A stretch of 64,000 nucleotides of DNA from Streptomyces sp. WM6386 (lineage in GTDB: Bacteria > Actinomycetota > Actinomycetes > Streptomycetales > Streptomycetaceae), in the NCBI RefSeq assembly GCF_000972385.1, contig NZ_JXTE01000012.1, positions 62,001 to 126,000 of the forward strand, given 5' to 3'. The translations under genes and the position numbers were made by a program. The notes below the pieces were generated by a model. It was given only the letters and a program-made list of their open reading frames with translations, had not been told where the DNA came from and made no database searches. This document shows positions 17,071-27,600 of this stretch, piece after piece (the stretch's first letter is position 1; each line of letters begins with the position of its first letter).

Positions 17071-17178
17071 GTTTCGGGCCGCGACGGCTGTCGATGTGCC
17101 CGATTTCCGGACTTCCCGCGCTCGACAATCGGACGCCACCCCACCCCAGGGCGGCCGACCCCGCACGATGGGAGTGAC

Positions 17179-18531
17179 ATGGCACAGGCTCTTCCTGACG
17201 ACGCATCACTGATCCACGACCTCATAGGCGTTGGCTTCGGCCCCTCCAACGTGGCCATGGCGATCGCGCTCAACGAGCACAACGCACGCGTCGACAGACA
17301 GGAAGTGGTCAGCGCTCACTTCTTCGAGCAGCAGCCCAGCTTCGGCTGGCACCGCGGCATGCTGATCGACGACGCGACCATGCAGGTGTCCTTCCTCAAG
17401 GACCTGGTGACGCTCCGCAACCCGTCCAGCGAGTACAGCTTCCTCTGCTATCTGAAGAGCAAGGGCCGGCTGATCGACTTCATCAACCACAAGAACCTCT
17501 TCCCCCTGCGGGTGGAGTTCCACGACTACTTCGAGTGGGCCGCCGCCCAGGTCGACGACATGATCTCCTACGGCCACGAGGTCGTCGCCGTCACACCGGT
17601 CACCCGCGACGGAGTCGTGGAGTACCTGGATGTGACGGTCCGTTCGGCGGAGGGGCTCTCGCTCCACCGGGCCCGCAACCTGGTCCTCGGCACCGGTCTG
17701 CGCCCCCTCATGCCCGAGGGTGTGGCGCGCACCGATCGCGTCTGGCACAACGCCGAACTGCTCACGAAGATCGAGGCCCTGGAAGGCGGTTCGCCCTCCC
17801 GGTTCATCGTCGTGGGTGCCGGGCAGAGCGCCGCCGAGAACGTCGCCCACCTGCATCGGCGCTTTCCCCGGGCCGAGATCTGTGGCGTCTTCTCCCGCTA
17901 CGGCTACAGCCCCGCCGATGACAGTGGCTTCGCCAACCGCATCTTCGACCCTTCGGCGGTGGACGACTACTTCACGGCGCCCGACGAGGTCAAACGCAGC
18001 CTCATGGACTACCACGGCAACACCAACTACTCCGTGGTGGACATCGATCTGATCGACGATCTGTACCGGCGGATGTATCAGGAGAAGGTCCTCGGGACCG
18101 AGCGGCTGCGCTTTCTCAACGTCTCCCGCCTCATCGATGTCGACGAGCGACCGGACAAGGTCCGCGCCACGGTGAAGTCGCTCGTCACCGGCGAGGAAAC
18201 TCCCTTGGACGCCGACGTCCTGGTCTGTGCGACCGGCTACAGCCCCGCCGATCCGCTCCGGCTCCTCGGGGAGATCGCGGACCGCTGCCATAGCGACGAC
18301 GAGGGCCGGGTCCGCGTCGAACGCGACTACCGCATCGCGACCCACCCCGAGCTGCGCTGCGGCATCTACCTGCAAGGCGGCACCGAACACACGCACGGCA
18401 TCACCTCCGACCTGCTGTCCAACACCGCGATCAGGGTCGGCGAGATCCTCGACTCGATCCTCGACCGGAGCCTGAAGACGGCGTCCGACGAGGCACGTCC
18501 GATCGCGGACGGGATCGGCACGGCCCGCTAG
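17179..18531 (+). CDS. cchB: CchB: L-ornithine N5-monooxygenase
   Basis: This 450-residue flavoenzyme is of the SidA/PvdA/IucD class. The FAD-binding motif is GVGFGPSN at residues 17-24, the NADPH-binding motif VVGAGQSAAEN near residue 212, and the family C-terminal signature ATGYSPADPL and HTHGITSDLLSNTAIR. It hydroxylates ornithine at N5, the first committed step to the hydroxamate groups of coelichelin. The ATG at 17179 has GGGAG 6 bases upstream. It starts the operon cchB-C-D-E, separated from cchC by 44 bases. Length and motifs are normal, and no residue is missing. Confidence 0.95.
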   Translation: MAQALPDDASLIHDLIGVGFGPSNVAMAIALNEHNARVDRQEVVSAHFFEQQPSFGWHRGMLIDDATMQVSFLKDLVTLRNPSSEYSFLCYLKSKGRLIDFINHKNLFPLRVEFHDYFEWAAAQVDDMISYGHEVVAVTPVTRDGVVEYLDVTVRSAEGLSLHRARNLVLGTGLRPLMPEGVARTDRVWHNAELLTKIEALEGGSPSRFIVVGAGQSAAENVAHLHRRFPRAEICGVFSRYGYSPADDSGFANRIFDPSAVDDYFTAPDEVKRSLMDYHGNTNYSVVDIDLIDDLYRRMYQEKVLGTERLRFLNVSRLIDVDERPDKVRATVKSLVTGEETPLDADVLVCATGYSPADPLRLLGEIADRCHSDDEGRVRVERDYRIATHPELRCGIYLQGGTEHTHGITSDLLSNTAIRVGEILDSILDRSLKTASDEARPIADGIGTAR

Positions 18532-18575
18532 CCACGCTCAACGGCCGTGACCTCGAAGGGATAACGTACGTCCGC

Positions 18576-19634
18576 ATGAGCACGACTGCGGTGGAGCGCC
18601 CCGCGCCGGCGGGCCCAACTGAGGCCCGTCGGCACCGAGTTGTGGGCCTGGCGGGCCTGCTGGTGCTCCTCGTGATCGCGGCGGCCGTGTCCCTCGCCGT
18701 CGGTGCCCGCGCGTTGAGTCCCGCCGAGGTGTGGCACGGGCTGTTCGCGGCGCCGGAGTCCGACCAACGGCTCACCGAGATCAGGCTCATCGTCCAGACG
18801 GTGCGAGTGCCCCGGACGGTGCTCGCCGTCGTGGCGGGCATCGCCCTGGGGATCGGCGGAGCGCTGATCCAGGGCTACACCCGCAACCCGATCGCCGACA
18901 CGGGCCTGTTGGGGGTGAACGCCGGTGCCTCGTTCGCCGTGATGGTCGCGATCACGCTGTTCGGGCTCACCAACCCGTTTCAGTACGTCTGGTTCGCCTT
19001 CCTGGGTTCGGCGCTCGCCGGTGTCGTCGTGTTCGGGCTGTCGAGCCTGGGCCGGGGAGCCGGCAACCCGTTGACGCTCGCCCTGGCCGGTCAGGGTGTC
19101 GCGGTGTTCCTCGCGGCGATGACCACAGCGGTCTCGCTGACGGATCAGGCGGCGCTGAACGCACTGCGGTTCTGGAACGCGGGCTCCGTGGCGGGCGTCG
19201 GATTCGGCGTCATCTGGCCGGTGACCGCGTTCATCGCGGTCGGACTGGTGCTGGCGGTGGTCACGCTGCCGGCCGTCAATCTGCTCAACCTGGGAGAGGA
19301 CGTGGCGCGCGGGCTCGGCGTGAACATCGCGCTGAGCCGGACCGTGGGCATCGTCGCCATCACCCTGCTGGCGGGCGCGGCGACCGCGGCCTGCGGCCCC
19401 ATCGCGTTCCTCGGGCTCATGGTGGCGCACCTGGCCCGCTATCTGACCGGGCCGGACTACCGCTGGCTGGTGCCGTACGCGGGTCTGCTCGGCGCCGTCG
19501 TCCTGCTGGTGTGCGACATCGTGGGCCGCCTGGTGGTACGGCCGGGCGAACTGGAGGCGGGGGTCGTGGTCGCCCTGCTCGGTGCCCCCTTCTTCGCGGC
19601 TCTGGTGTGGCTCGGAAAGTTCAAGAACGCATGA
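18576..19634 (+). CDS. cchC: CchC: ferric-siderophore ABC permease
   Basis: This 352-residue FecCD permease has about ten membrane segments. Motifs include VRVPRTVLAVVAGIALGIGG, TRNPIADTGLLGVNAGASFA, and CGPIAFLGLMVAHLARYLTG followed by the ATPase-contact loop. It forms the membrane channel of the ferric-coelichelin importer with CchD, CchE and CchF. The ATG at 18576 lies 44 bases after cchB. Its TGA overlaps the ATG of cchD in ATGA, indicating coupled translation. Confidence 0.93.
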   Translation: MSTTAVERPAPAGPTEARRHRVVGLAGLLVLLVIAAAVSLAVGARALSPAEVWHGLFAAPESDQRLTEIRLIVQTVRVPRTVLAVVAGIALGIGGALIQGYTRNPIADTGLLGVNAGASFAVMVAITLFGLTNPFQYVWFAFLGSALAGVVVFGLSSLGRGAGNPLTLALAGQGVAVFLAAMTTAVSLTDQAALNALRFWNAGSVAGVGFGVIWPVTAFIAVGLVLAVVTLPAVNLLNLGEDVARGLGVNIALSRTVGIVAITLLAGAATAACGPIAFLGLMVAHLARYLTGPDYRWLVPYAGLLGAVVLLVCDIVGRLVVRPGELEAGVVVALLGAPFFAALVWLGKFKNA

Positions 19635-20704
19635 ACGGGACAGAAGTGAAGCCAGTGCTGGCGCCGGGCGTGCGGCTCGGCCGGATGTCGTTCGTCTGGC
19701 GGCCCTGGATCGTGTCCGTCACGCTGCTCCTGGCGACGGCGACCTTCCTGTTGTTCTGTCTGTCGATCGGTGTGGGGGACTTCCCGATCGGCCTGGACAG
19801 GGTGATCGCCACGATCCTCGGCCGGGGCGAGCCGGTCGACGAGTTCGTGATCATGGATCTGCGGATGCCGCGCGCCCTGGCCGGGCTCGTCGTGGGCATC
19901 GCGCTGGGGGTGTCCGGAGCGATTACGCAGTCCATCGCGCGCAATCCGCTCGCCAGTCCGGACGTGCTGGGGATCACCTCGGGCGCCAGTGCGGTCGCCG
20001 TGTTCCTGGTGACCGTCTCCGGTGGTGCCGCCACGGCGGTCGTCGACTCCGTGGGGCTGTCGGCGGCGGCGCTCGCCGGCGGTCTCGGCACGGGCCTGCT
20101 GGTCTACCTCCTGGCGTGGCGGCGGGGCATCGACGGACTCCGGCTGATCCTCATCGGCATCTCCGTGACCGCCGTGATGCAGGCGATCACCACCTGGCTG
20201 CTGGCCACGGCCGACATCGGGGACGTGGCCCGCGCCCAGGCCTGGCTGGTCGGCTCGCTGGACAACCGGTCGTGGGACGAGGTGTGGATCGCCCTGTGGT
20301 GCACGCTCGGCCTGCTGGCCGTCGTCTCCTGCGTGGCCTTCCAGTTCAAGCCGATGCACTTCGGTGACGAGATCGCCGCGGTCCTCGGCGTCCGGTACGC
20401 GAGGGTGCGGGCGGTCCTGCTGCTGTGCGCGGTCCTGCTGGCCGGTGTGGCGGTGAGCGCGGCGGGCCCGGTCCCGTTCGTCGCGCTGGTGGCCCCGCAG
20501 GTGGCCATGCGTCTGACGAGGTGTCCGACGCCGCCGCTGGTGGCCTCCGGAGTCGTGGGGGCGCTCCTGCTGATCGGCGCGGACCTCGTCGCGCGCACGG
20601 CGCTGCCGGTCTCGCTCCCGGTCGGTGTGGTCACCGCCGCGATCGGCGGGCCCTTCCTCGTGTATCTGCTGGTGCGGGCGAACCTCCGACAGGGTTCGCA
20701 GTAA
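19631..20704 (+). CDS. cchD: CchD: second ferric-siderophore ABC permease
   Basis: This 357-residue FecCD permease pairs with CchC as a heterodimeric channel. It shows DLRMPRALAGLVVGIALGVS, SIARNPLASPDVLGITSGAS, VAVSAAGPVPFVALVAPQVA and the final AAIGGPFLVYLLVR. It starts at 19631 inside the last codon of cchC (4-base overlap); the open frame continues upstream only as antisense-like sequence inside cchC. The next gene, cchE, follows 6 bases after its stop. Confidence 0.93.
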   Translation: MNGTEVKPVLAPGVRLGRMSFVWRPWIVSVTLLLATATFLLFCLSIGVGDFPIGLDRVIATILGRGEPVDEFVIMDLRMPRALAGLVVGIALGVSGAITQSIARNPLASPDVLGITSGASAVAVFLVTVSGGAATAVVDSVGLSAAALAGGLGTGLLVYLLAWRRGIDGLRLILIGISVTAVMQAITTWLLATADIGDVARAQAWLVGSLDNRSWDEVWIALWCTLGLLAVVSCVAFQFKPMHFGDEIAAVLGVRYARVRAVLLLCAVLLAGVAVSAAGPVPFVALVAPQVAMRLTRCPTPPLVASGVVGALLLIGADLVARTALPVSLPVGVVTAAIGGPFLVYLLVRANLRQGSQ

Positions 20705-20710
20705 AGCTCT

Positions 20711-21595
20711 ATGGACAGAAGGACAGGGGGCCTTGTGGTCACTCAGCACATCACCGAGATCAAGTCGGCGGTCGAGGACACCGCACGGCTGGCCGCGCGC
20801 GGCATCACGGTCGGTTACGGGAGCCGGACGGTCATCGAGGATCTCGACGTGGCGATCCCGCCCGGGGTGATCACGACGATCATCGGGCCCAACGGCTGCG
20901 GGAAGTCGACCCTGTTGCGAACGCTGTCGCGCCTGCTCAGGCCGGCCGGCGGGACGGTCGTCCTGGACGGCGAAGACATCGGCAGGCTCAAGACCCGCGA
21001 GGTGGCGAAGAGGCTTGGCATGCTGCCGCAGGCGCCCGTCGCGCCCGACGGGCTGACGGTGTCCGACCTGGTCGCCAGGGGCCGTCATCCGCACCAGAGT
21101 TGGCTGAGGCAGTGGTCGTCCGACGACGCCGCGGTGGTGGAGCGCGCGCTGGCCATGACGGCTGTGGCCGACCTGGCCGACCGCCCGGTCGACTCGCTGT
21201 CCGGCGGGCAGCGTCAGCGGGTGTGGATCTCGATGACCCTGGCTCAGGGCACCGACCTGCTGCTGCTGGACGAACCGACCACCTACCTGGACCTGGCACA
21301 CGCGATCGACGTGCTCGACCTGGTGGACGACCTGCACGAGGGCGGCTGCACCGTGGTCATGGTCCTGCACGACCTCAACCTGGCCACGCGCTACAGCGAC
21401 AACCTCGTCGTGATGAGAGCCGGCTCAATTCTGGCGCAGGGACACCCGCGTGACGTGATCAGTGCCGAACTGCTGGAAGAGGCCTTCGGGTTGCGGGCCC
21501 GGGTGGTCGACGACCCGGTGAGCGACCGGCCGCTCATCGTGCCGATCGGTCGCACGAACGTCCAGCTGAACCCTCAAGGAAATAAGGGGAGTTAG
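20711..21595 (+). CDS. cchE: CchE: ferric-siderophore ABC transporter ATPase
   Basis: This FecE-type ATPase of up to 294 residues has Walker A GPNGCGKST near residue 58, signature [10 protein letters not shown], Walker B LLLLDEPTTYLD and switch histidine LHDLNLA. It energises import through CchC/CchD. Two starts are possible. The ATG at 20711 has no clear ribosome binding site. The GTG at 20735 is preceded by AGGGGG and gives a 286-residue protein, so it may be the true start. The stop codon TAG (21593-21595) lies inside the iron box that controls cchF. Confidence 0.93.
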   Translation: MDRRTGGLVVTQHITEIKSAVEDTARLAARGITVGYGSRTVIEDLDVAIPPGVITTIIGPNGCGKSTLLRTLSRLLRPAGGTVVLDGEDIGRLKTREVAKRLGMLPQAPVAPDGLTVSDLVARGRHPHQSWLRQWSSDDAAVVERALAMTAVADLADRPVDSLSGGQRQRVWISMTLAQGTDLLLLDEPTTYLDLAHAIDVLDLVDDLHEGGCTVVMVLHDLNLATRYSDNLVVMRAGSILAQGHPRDVISAELLEEAFGLRARVVDDPVSDRPLIVPIGRTNVQLNPQGNKGS

Positions 21596-21610
21596 GCTAG
21601 GCTAACCTCA
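21592..21610. promoter_or_regulatory. Iron box upstream of cchF
   Basis: TTAGGCTAGGCTAACCTCA is a near-consensus 19-base IdeR/DmdR iron box. It overlaps the cchE stop codon and lies 71 bases before cchF, so it should control a separate cchF-G-H-I transcript. Confidence 0.85.
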
Positions 21611-21680
21611 TTCTTGTGGGTAAGGTTTGCCTGCCCTTAGAACGAGGTGTAGCGGACAGTGCGAAAGCAAGGGATTGCTG

Positions 21681-22742
21681 ATGCTCCTCCATAGAACGAC
21701 GCTCATGAAGCCCTGGCAGCGGGTCGCGTCCACCGTGTCCGCCGCAGCCCTCGCTGTCGGGCTCCTCGCGGGATGCGGCTCCGACTCGAAGGACGAGGCC
21801 GGCGACGACAACTCGCCCGCCGCGGCCGCCGCCGGCGCGTTCCCGGTCACGATGGAGCACGCCTTCGGAACCACGAAGATCACCAAGGCTCCGCAGCGGG
21901 TCGTCTCCGTCGGCTACACGGACGACCAGACCATCCTCGCGTTCGGCATCAAGCCGGTGGGCATGGTCGACCAGTACCCGAACCCGGAGGGGCAGAGTCC
22001 CGACATCAACACCCAGTGGCCCTGGGTGAAGGACAAGTGGGGCGACACCAAGCCCGAGGTCATCATGGAGAACGGTGACTCCGGCCCCAACTACGAGAAG
22101 ATCGCCGCACTGCGGCCGGACCTGATCATCGCGGTGTACTCCGAGATCGACCAGGCCGCCTACGACAAGCTCTCCAAGATCGCCCCCACGTTGGGTCGTA
22201 CGAAGACGGAGAAGGAGCCGTTCAGCGCGCCCTGGCAGGACAACGCCCTCCACATCGCCAAGGCCCTCGGCAAGGCCGAGGAGGGCGAGAAGATGGTGGC
22301 GGACATCCAGGGCAAGCTCGACGCGGCCAAGAAGGCGCACCCCGAGTTCGGAGACGAGACCGCCGTGGCGCTGTCCTGGTACGAGGACTCGGTGGCGCCG
22401 TTCACCTCGACCGACGTGCGTGGCCGGCTGGTGTCGGGCATCGGCTTCAAGTACCAGACCGAGATCGACAAGGTCGCGGGCGGCAGCTTCTACACCAAGC
22501 TCTCGCCCGAGCGCATCGACCTGGTCGACGTCGACCGCATCTTCGTCATCAACGACAAGGCGGACACGGACGCGTTGAAGAAGTTCAAGCTCTTCACCAA
22601 CCTGAAGGCGGTCAAGGACGGCAAGGTGTCGTACCTGCTGGACAGTGAGGGGCCGGCCGTCGGCGCCGCCATCTCCCAGGGCACCCTGCCCTCCATGCCT
22701 TACGCGATCGACGAGCTGGTGAAGGCGGCCGAGCAGGGGTGA
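21681..22742 (+). CDS. cchF: CchF: ferric-siderophore-binding lipoprotein
   Basis: This 353-residue periplasmic-binding-protein-like lipoprotein starts at the ATG at 21681 with AAGGGA 6 bases upstream. The signal peptide ends at the lipobox LLAGC with Cys32. The mature part shows the class III binding-protein pattern: PQRVVSVGYTDDQTILAFGI, LRPDLIIAVYSEIDQAAYDK and a long connecting helix after GKAEEGEKMVADIQGKL. It captures ferric coelichelin and delivers it to CchCD. Its TGA overlaps the GTG start of cchG (GTGA). Confidence 0.93.
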   Translation: MLLHRTTLMKPWQRVASTVSAAALAVGLLAGCGSDSKDEAGDDNSPAAAAAGAFPVTMEHAFGTTKITKAPQRVVSVGYTDDQTILAFGIKPVGMVDQYPNPEGQSPDINTQWPWVKDKWGDTKPEVIMENGDSGPNYEKIAALRPDLIIAVYSEIDQAAYDKLSKIAPTLGRTKTEKEPFSAPWQDNALHIAKALGKAEEGEKMVADIQGKLDAAKKAHPEFGDETAVALSWYEDSVAPFTSTDVRGRLVSGIGFKYQTEIDKVAGGSFYTKLSPERIDLVDVDRIFVINDKADTDALKKFKLFTNLKAVKDGKVSYLLDSEGPAVGAAISQGTLPSMPYAIDELVKAAEQG

Positions 22743-24526
22743 GCGTCGCCGCCCCGCGCGTCGCTCCGGCGGCCCTGCGCACCACGACCGGACGCGAGGC
22801 CACCCGATGGGTCGTGGCACACTGCCGCGAAGTGCCGTGGCTGACCACCGCCACCCTCGTCACCTCAGTGGCCGGGGCGGCGCTCCAGGTGCTCCCGGTG
22901 CTGCTGCTCGGCCAGGTGGTCGACGGGGTCGTCGAGGGGGAATCCCGTTCGGTCCTGGTCCGGATCGGGGTCGTGATGGTGGTCGCCGCGCTGCTCGGCG
23001 CGGCGGCCACCGCGGCGTCGACCTATCTGATCGGACGGCTCGGCGCCGACCTGCTCGCGCAGCTGCGGGAGGGCGCCGTCCGGGCGGTCCTCGGCATGCC
23101 GAGCGCACGGATCGAACAGGTCGGCCGGGGAGATGTGCTGTCCAGGGTCGGGGACGACGTGGCCGTGTTGTCCAAGGGCATCCGGATGGCCGTTCCCACG
23201 GTGTTCTCGGCGGGCGTGCTGGTCGCCATCGCCACGGTCGGCATGTTCGGCCTGGACTGGCGGCTCGGCCTGGCCGGCGCCGGCGCCCTGCCCGCGTACG
23301 CGCTCGCCCTGCACTGGTATCTGCCCCGGTCCGCCCCGCTCTACCGCAAGCAGCGAGTGGCCCAGGCCGACCGGGCGCAGGCCCTGATCAGCGGTCTGGA
23401 CGGGCTCGACACGGTCCGGGCCTACCGCCTCGAAGAGGCCTTCCGCGAGAAGGTCACCCATGAGTCGCGCCGGGTGCGCGACCTCGGCATCGAGGTGTTC
23501 CACTTCTTCGGCCGGTTCGTCGGCCGCGAGAACCGCGCCGAGTTCATCGGACTGGTCCTGATCATCGTCGTGGGGTACGCCCTGCTGGAGGCCGATGCCG
23601 CCAGCCTGGGCGAGGTGTCGGCGGCCCCGCTGCTGTTCCACCGGCTGTTCGTCCCGCTCGGCATGATCATGTTCACCTTCGACGAGGCGCAGAAGTCGGG
23701 CGCCAGCCTGACCCGGCTGGTCGGCGTACTGGGGGAGGACGTGGAGGATCGGCTGGTGGGTGACTCGGCCGTCGCTGCGGCGGACGCCACGTCGTACGCG
23801 GTGACGGTGGAAGGGGTGACGTTCCGCTATCCCGACAGCGAGGATCCGGTCCTGCGGGACGTCAGCCTGACGATCCCGGCCGGCGGGTCGCTCGCCCTGG
23901 TCGGGGCGACCGGCGCGGGCAAGACGACGCTGGCCGCGCTGATCGCGGGCATCGGGACCCCGCAGGCCGGAACGGTGCGCATCGGATCGACCGAACTCGC
24001 CGGCCTGGACGAGGCCGGGGCGCGGGCCCTGGTGAGCATCCTGACCCAGGAGACCCATGTGTTCTCCGGTCCGCTCGCCGACGATCTGCGGCTGGCCGCG
24101 CCGGGGGCGACCGACGCCGAGCTGCTGGACGCGCTGCGCACGGTCGGTGCCGACCGCTGGGCCGAATCCCTGCCCGACGGACTCAAGACCCCTGTCGGCG
24201 AAGGCGGGGAGCGACTGGATGTCACCAAGGTCGCCCAGCTCGCCCTGGCCCGGCTGGTGTTGGGCCGGACGCCGGTGGTGGTGCTCGACGAGTCCACCGC
24301 GGAGGCGGGCAGCGAGGGCGCGGCCGAACTGGAACGGGCCGTGCTGGCCGCGTGCGCGGGCCGGACCACGCTGTTCGTGGCCCACCGGCTCACCCAGGCG
24401 ATGGCGGCGGACCGGATCGCCGTACTGGACGCAGGCCGGGTCGTGGAGCAGGGCACCCACGAGGAACTGGTGGCCCTGGACGGCCGGTACGCGCGGCTGT
24501 GGCAGGCCTGGCGAGAAGGCAGTTGA
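22739..24526 (+). CDS. cchG: CchG: ABC exporter half-transporter with degenerate signature motif
   Basis: This 595-residue protein has a six-helix exporter domain (about residues 40-330) and a nucleotide-binding domain (about 345-595). Walker A is GATGAGKT at residues 389-396, Walker B VVVLDES with Asp517 and catalytic Glu518, and the switch histidine is in LFVAHRL. The ABC signature, normally LSGGQ, reads LDVTK at 493-497. The ATP-binding side is therefore intact but the signature side is lost, the opposite of CchI. This points to a CchG/CchI heterodimer with one working ATP site. In the known cluster the two exporters are thought to handle the siderophore across the membrane. Confidence 0.9.
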   Translation: MSVAAPRVAPAALRTTTGREATRWVVAHCREVPWLTTATLVTSVAGAALQVLPVLLLGQVVDGVVEGESRSVLVRIGVVMVVAALLGAAATAASTYLIGRLGADLLAQLREGAVRAVLGMPSARIEQVGRGDVLSRVGDDVAVLSKGIRMAVPTVFSAGVLVAIATVGMFGLDWRLGLAGAGALPAYALALHWYLPRSAPLYRKQRVAQADRAQALISGLDGLDTVRAYRLEEAFREKVTHESRRVRDLGIEVFHFFGRFVGRENRAEFIGLVLIIVVGYALLEADAASLGEVSAAPLLFHRLFVPLGMIMFTFDEAQKSGASLTRLVGVLGEDVEDRLVGDSAVAAADATSYAVTVEGVTFRYPDSEDPVLRDVSLTIPAGGSLALVGATGAGKTTLAALIAGIGTPQAGTVRIGSTELAGLDEAGARALVSILTQETHVFSGPLADDLRLAAPGATDAELLDALRTVGADRWAESLPDGLKTPVGEGGERLDVTKVAQLALARLVLGRTPVVVLDESTAEAGSEGAAELERAVLAACAGRTTLFVAHRLTQAMAADRIAVLDAGRVVEQGTHEELVALDGRYARLWQAWREGS

Positions 24527-24616
24527 ACCCGAGCGGGCCGATCGGGCCCGAGTGACCCCGAGCCATCGCGAGCAAGTCTGAAACTCTCGTGCCTTCGAAG
24601 GGATGCTGAGTCCTCG

Positions 24617-27600
24617 ATGACGGAACCGAGCGCAAGCGTCGTACTCCTGTCGCCCGCGCGCCTGGCCGACGTACGCAGGCGAACAGGCGACCACTCCGAC
24701 CGGACCATCGCCGAAGCATGCGCCATCGGGTTGTCGTACTGGGCGACGGGCCACAGCCCCGAAGGCCTCGACCTCACTCCGGGCACGCTCTTCGCCGACG
24801 TCCTCGGCTGGGTCGACAACGGCGGTACCGGACCCGGCGGTTGGGAGGCCGGCGCGGACGGCCGGACCATCGCCGTCCCGGACGGCGTCGACCTGGCCCA
24901 GGCGCAACTCGCCCTGGACGACCTCGCCGACTTCCCGGACCGACCCCTCGGCACCATCGGTCCGGCCGGGGTGGCGGAGCGACTCCAGGCGCTGGCTCGT
25001 TGGAACGACACCCGGGCCGAGCGCGAACGCCCCACCCTGGTCGAGATGTTCCGCGCGCAGGCGCGCAGCAGGCCGGACGCCATCGCCGTCGTGGACGAGC
25101 ACCGATCACTGACCTACCGTCAGGCTGCCGAACTCTCCAGCCAGTTGGCCCACCACCTGCTCGAACGCGGCCTCACCGAAGAACAGGTCGTCGGCATCTC
25201 CCTCCACCGCTCCGCCGACATGGTCATCGGGCTGCTCGGCGTCCTCCAAGCGGGCTGCGCCTTCGTGCCGCTCGACCCGCAGTGGCCCGCCGCGCGCCGC
25301 GCCGTCGTCATCGAGGACGCGCGTGTCGTCGTACAGCTCAACGACTCGGGCGTGAGCGGCCCCGGCGAGCCGGAGGCCGTCGCCGTCGACCTCGGCGACT
25401 GGCGCTTCGCCGACCTCCCCACCGAGGGGACCGGGATCACCGTCCCCGGCGACGCCCTCGCCTACGTCATCTTCACCTCCGGGTCCACCGGGCGGCCCAA
25501 GGGCGCGATGATCCGGCACGAGGCGATCAGCGAACGCCTGCTGTGGCAGGTGCACGAGATCCTCGGCTTCGGCCACGACGACGCGTCCCTGTTCAAGGCA
25601 CCGCTGTCCTTCGACATCTCCATCAACGAGATCTTCCTGCCCCTGGTGTGCGGCGCCCGTCTGGTGGTCCTGCGGCCCGGCGGCGAACGCGACCCGCACC
25701 ACCTGCTGAGCGTCATCGCCGAGCAGCGCGTCACCTTCACCTACCTGGTCTCGTCCATGCTGGACGTCCTCCTGGAGATGGCCGGCGACTCCGGCCGCCT
25801 GGACAGCCTGCGGCACGTGTGGTGCGGCGGCGAGGTGCTCACCCCCGAGCTGTACGAGCGGTTCCGCACCAAGCTCGACATCCCCCTCTACCACGGCTAC
25901 GGCCCCGCCGAGACGACGATCGGCGTCTCGCACGTCATCTACCGGGGCGCGGCGGAACGCCTGTCGACGTCCATCGGCAAGGCCAACCCCAACACCCAGC
26001 TGTACGTCCTCGACGACGAACTGCGCCCGGTCCCGGTCGGCGTGGGCGGCGAACTGTACGTCGGCGGCTTCCTGTTGGGGCGCGGGTACGTCAACGCCCC
26101 CGACCTGACGGCATCCCGGTTCGTCGCGAACCCCTTCGCCTCGGACGGGTCCCGGCTCTACCGGACCGGCGACCTCGCCCGCTTCGCCCCGGACGGGTCG
26201 CTGGACTTCCTCGGCCGGGCCGACAACCAGATCAAGATCCGAGGCATGCGGCTGGAGATCGAGGACGTCGAGGTCGGCCTCGCCGAGCACCCCGGCGTAC
26301 GGCACACGTGCGTCGTCGCCAAGAAGAACGCCTCGGGCGGCACCTACCTGGTGGGATACGTCATCCCGGCCGCCGGCGGCGAGGAGTTGCGGGCCGACGA
26401 GATCAAGGTGTGGGCCACCGCGCACATGGTGGAGTACATGGTGCCCGCCCACATCGTCGTGATGCGGGAGTTCCCGCTCACCGCCAACGGCAAGCTCGAC
26501 CGCAACGCCCTGCCGGAACCCGAGATCGGGGCGGGCCTCCTCGTCCCGCCCGCCACCGAGAACGAACGCGTGGTGTGCGAGGTCGTCGCCAAGGTGCTGC
26601 GGCTCGACGAGGTCGGCGCGGACCAGGACTTCTTCCAGCTCGGCGGCGACAGCATCCTGGCGATCTCGCTGCTGAGCGCGCTGCGCGACGCGGGCCTCCA
26701 TGTCACGGCACGGCAGATCTTCACGCACAGCTCGGTGCGGGCGCTGGCGGCGGTCGCGAGCCGGGAGGACGTCTCCACCGTGGACCGCGGTGACGTCCCG
26801 ACCGGCACCGTCGTGGGCTCGCCCATCGTGCAGTGGCTCGGCGAGACCACGGACGCGATCGACGGTTTCGTGCAGTCGGTGGTGCTGAACACCCCCGCCG
26901 CCCTGGCCCCTGAGACCCTCGACCAGATCCTGACCGCCCTGATCGGCCACCACGACATGCTGCGCGCCCGGCTCGTACGCGGCGACCGCTGGAACTTCGA
27001 CATCCCCGAGGCGGGCGACATCCCCGCGGCATGGCAGGAGAGCGACCAACCGCTCGACGCGTGCGTCGCTCTCGCCACCGACGGGCTGGACCCCGACAAC
27101 GGTGTGATGCTGCGGGCCGTATGGCGCCGTGCGGCCCGCCAGTTGGTCGTGGCCGCCCACCACGTGGTGATCGACGGCGTGTCCTGGCGGGTCCTGATGG
27201 AGGACCTGGCCACCGCATGGCGGCAGTCCTGCGCTGGCGAGCCCGTCGAACTGCCCCCGGTCGGCACGTCGTTCCGCCGCTGGACGAGGCTGCTGGAACG
27301 CGCGGCGTTCGACGCGGACAGCTCCTACTACCGGCGGCCGCTGCCCGGCGCGGACGAACCTCTGGGCAGGCGCCCGCTGTCCGGGACCGACACCGTCGTC
27401 CGGGAGCGGATCCGGACCGTCACGGTCGGCCCCGAGGTCACCGCCGCGCTGCTCGGTGAGATCCCCGCGAAGTTCCACGCGGGCGTCAACGACGTGCTGC
27501 TGACCGGGCTGGCGGTCACCCTCGCCCGGTGGCGCCGCGACCGTGGGCAGGCCCAGACGTTCGCGCACATAGAACTCGAGGGCCACGGCCGCGAAGGCGG

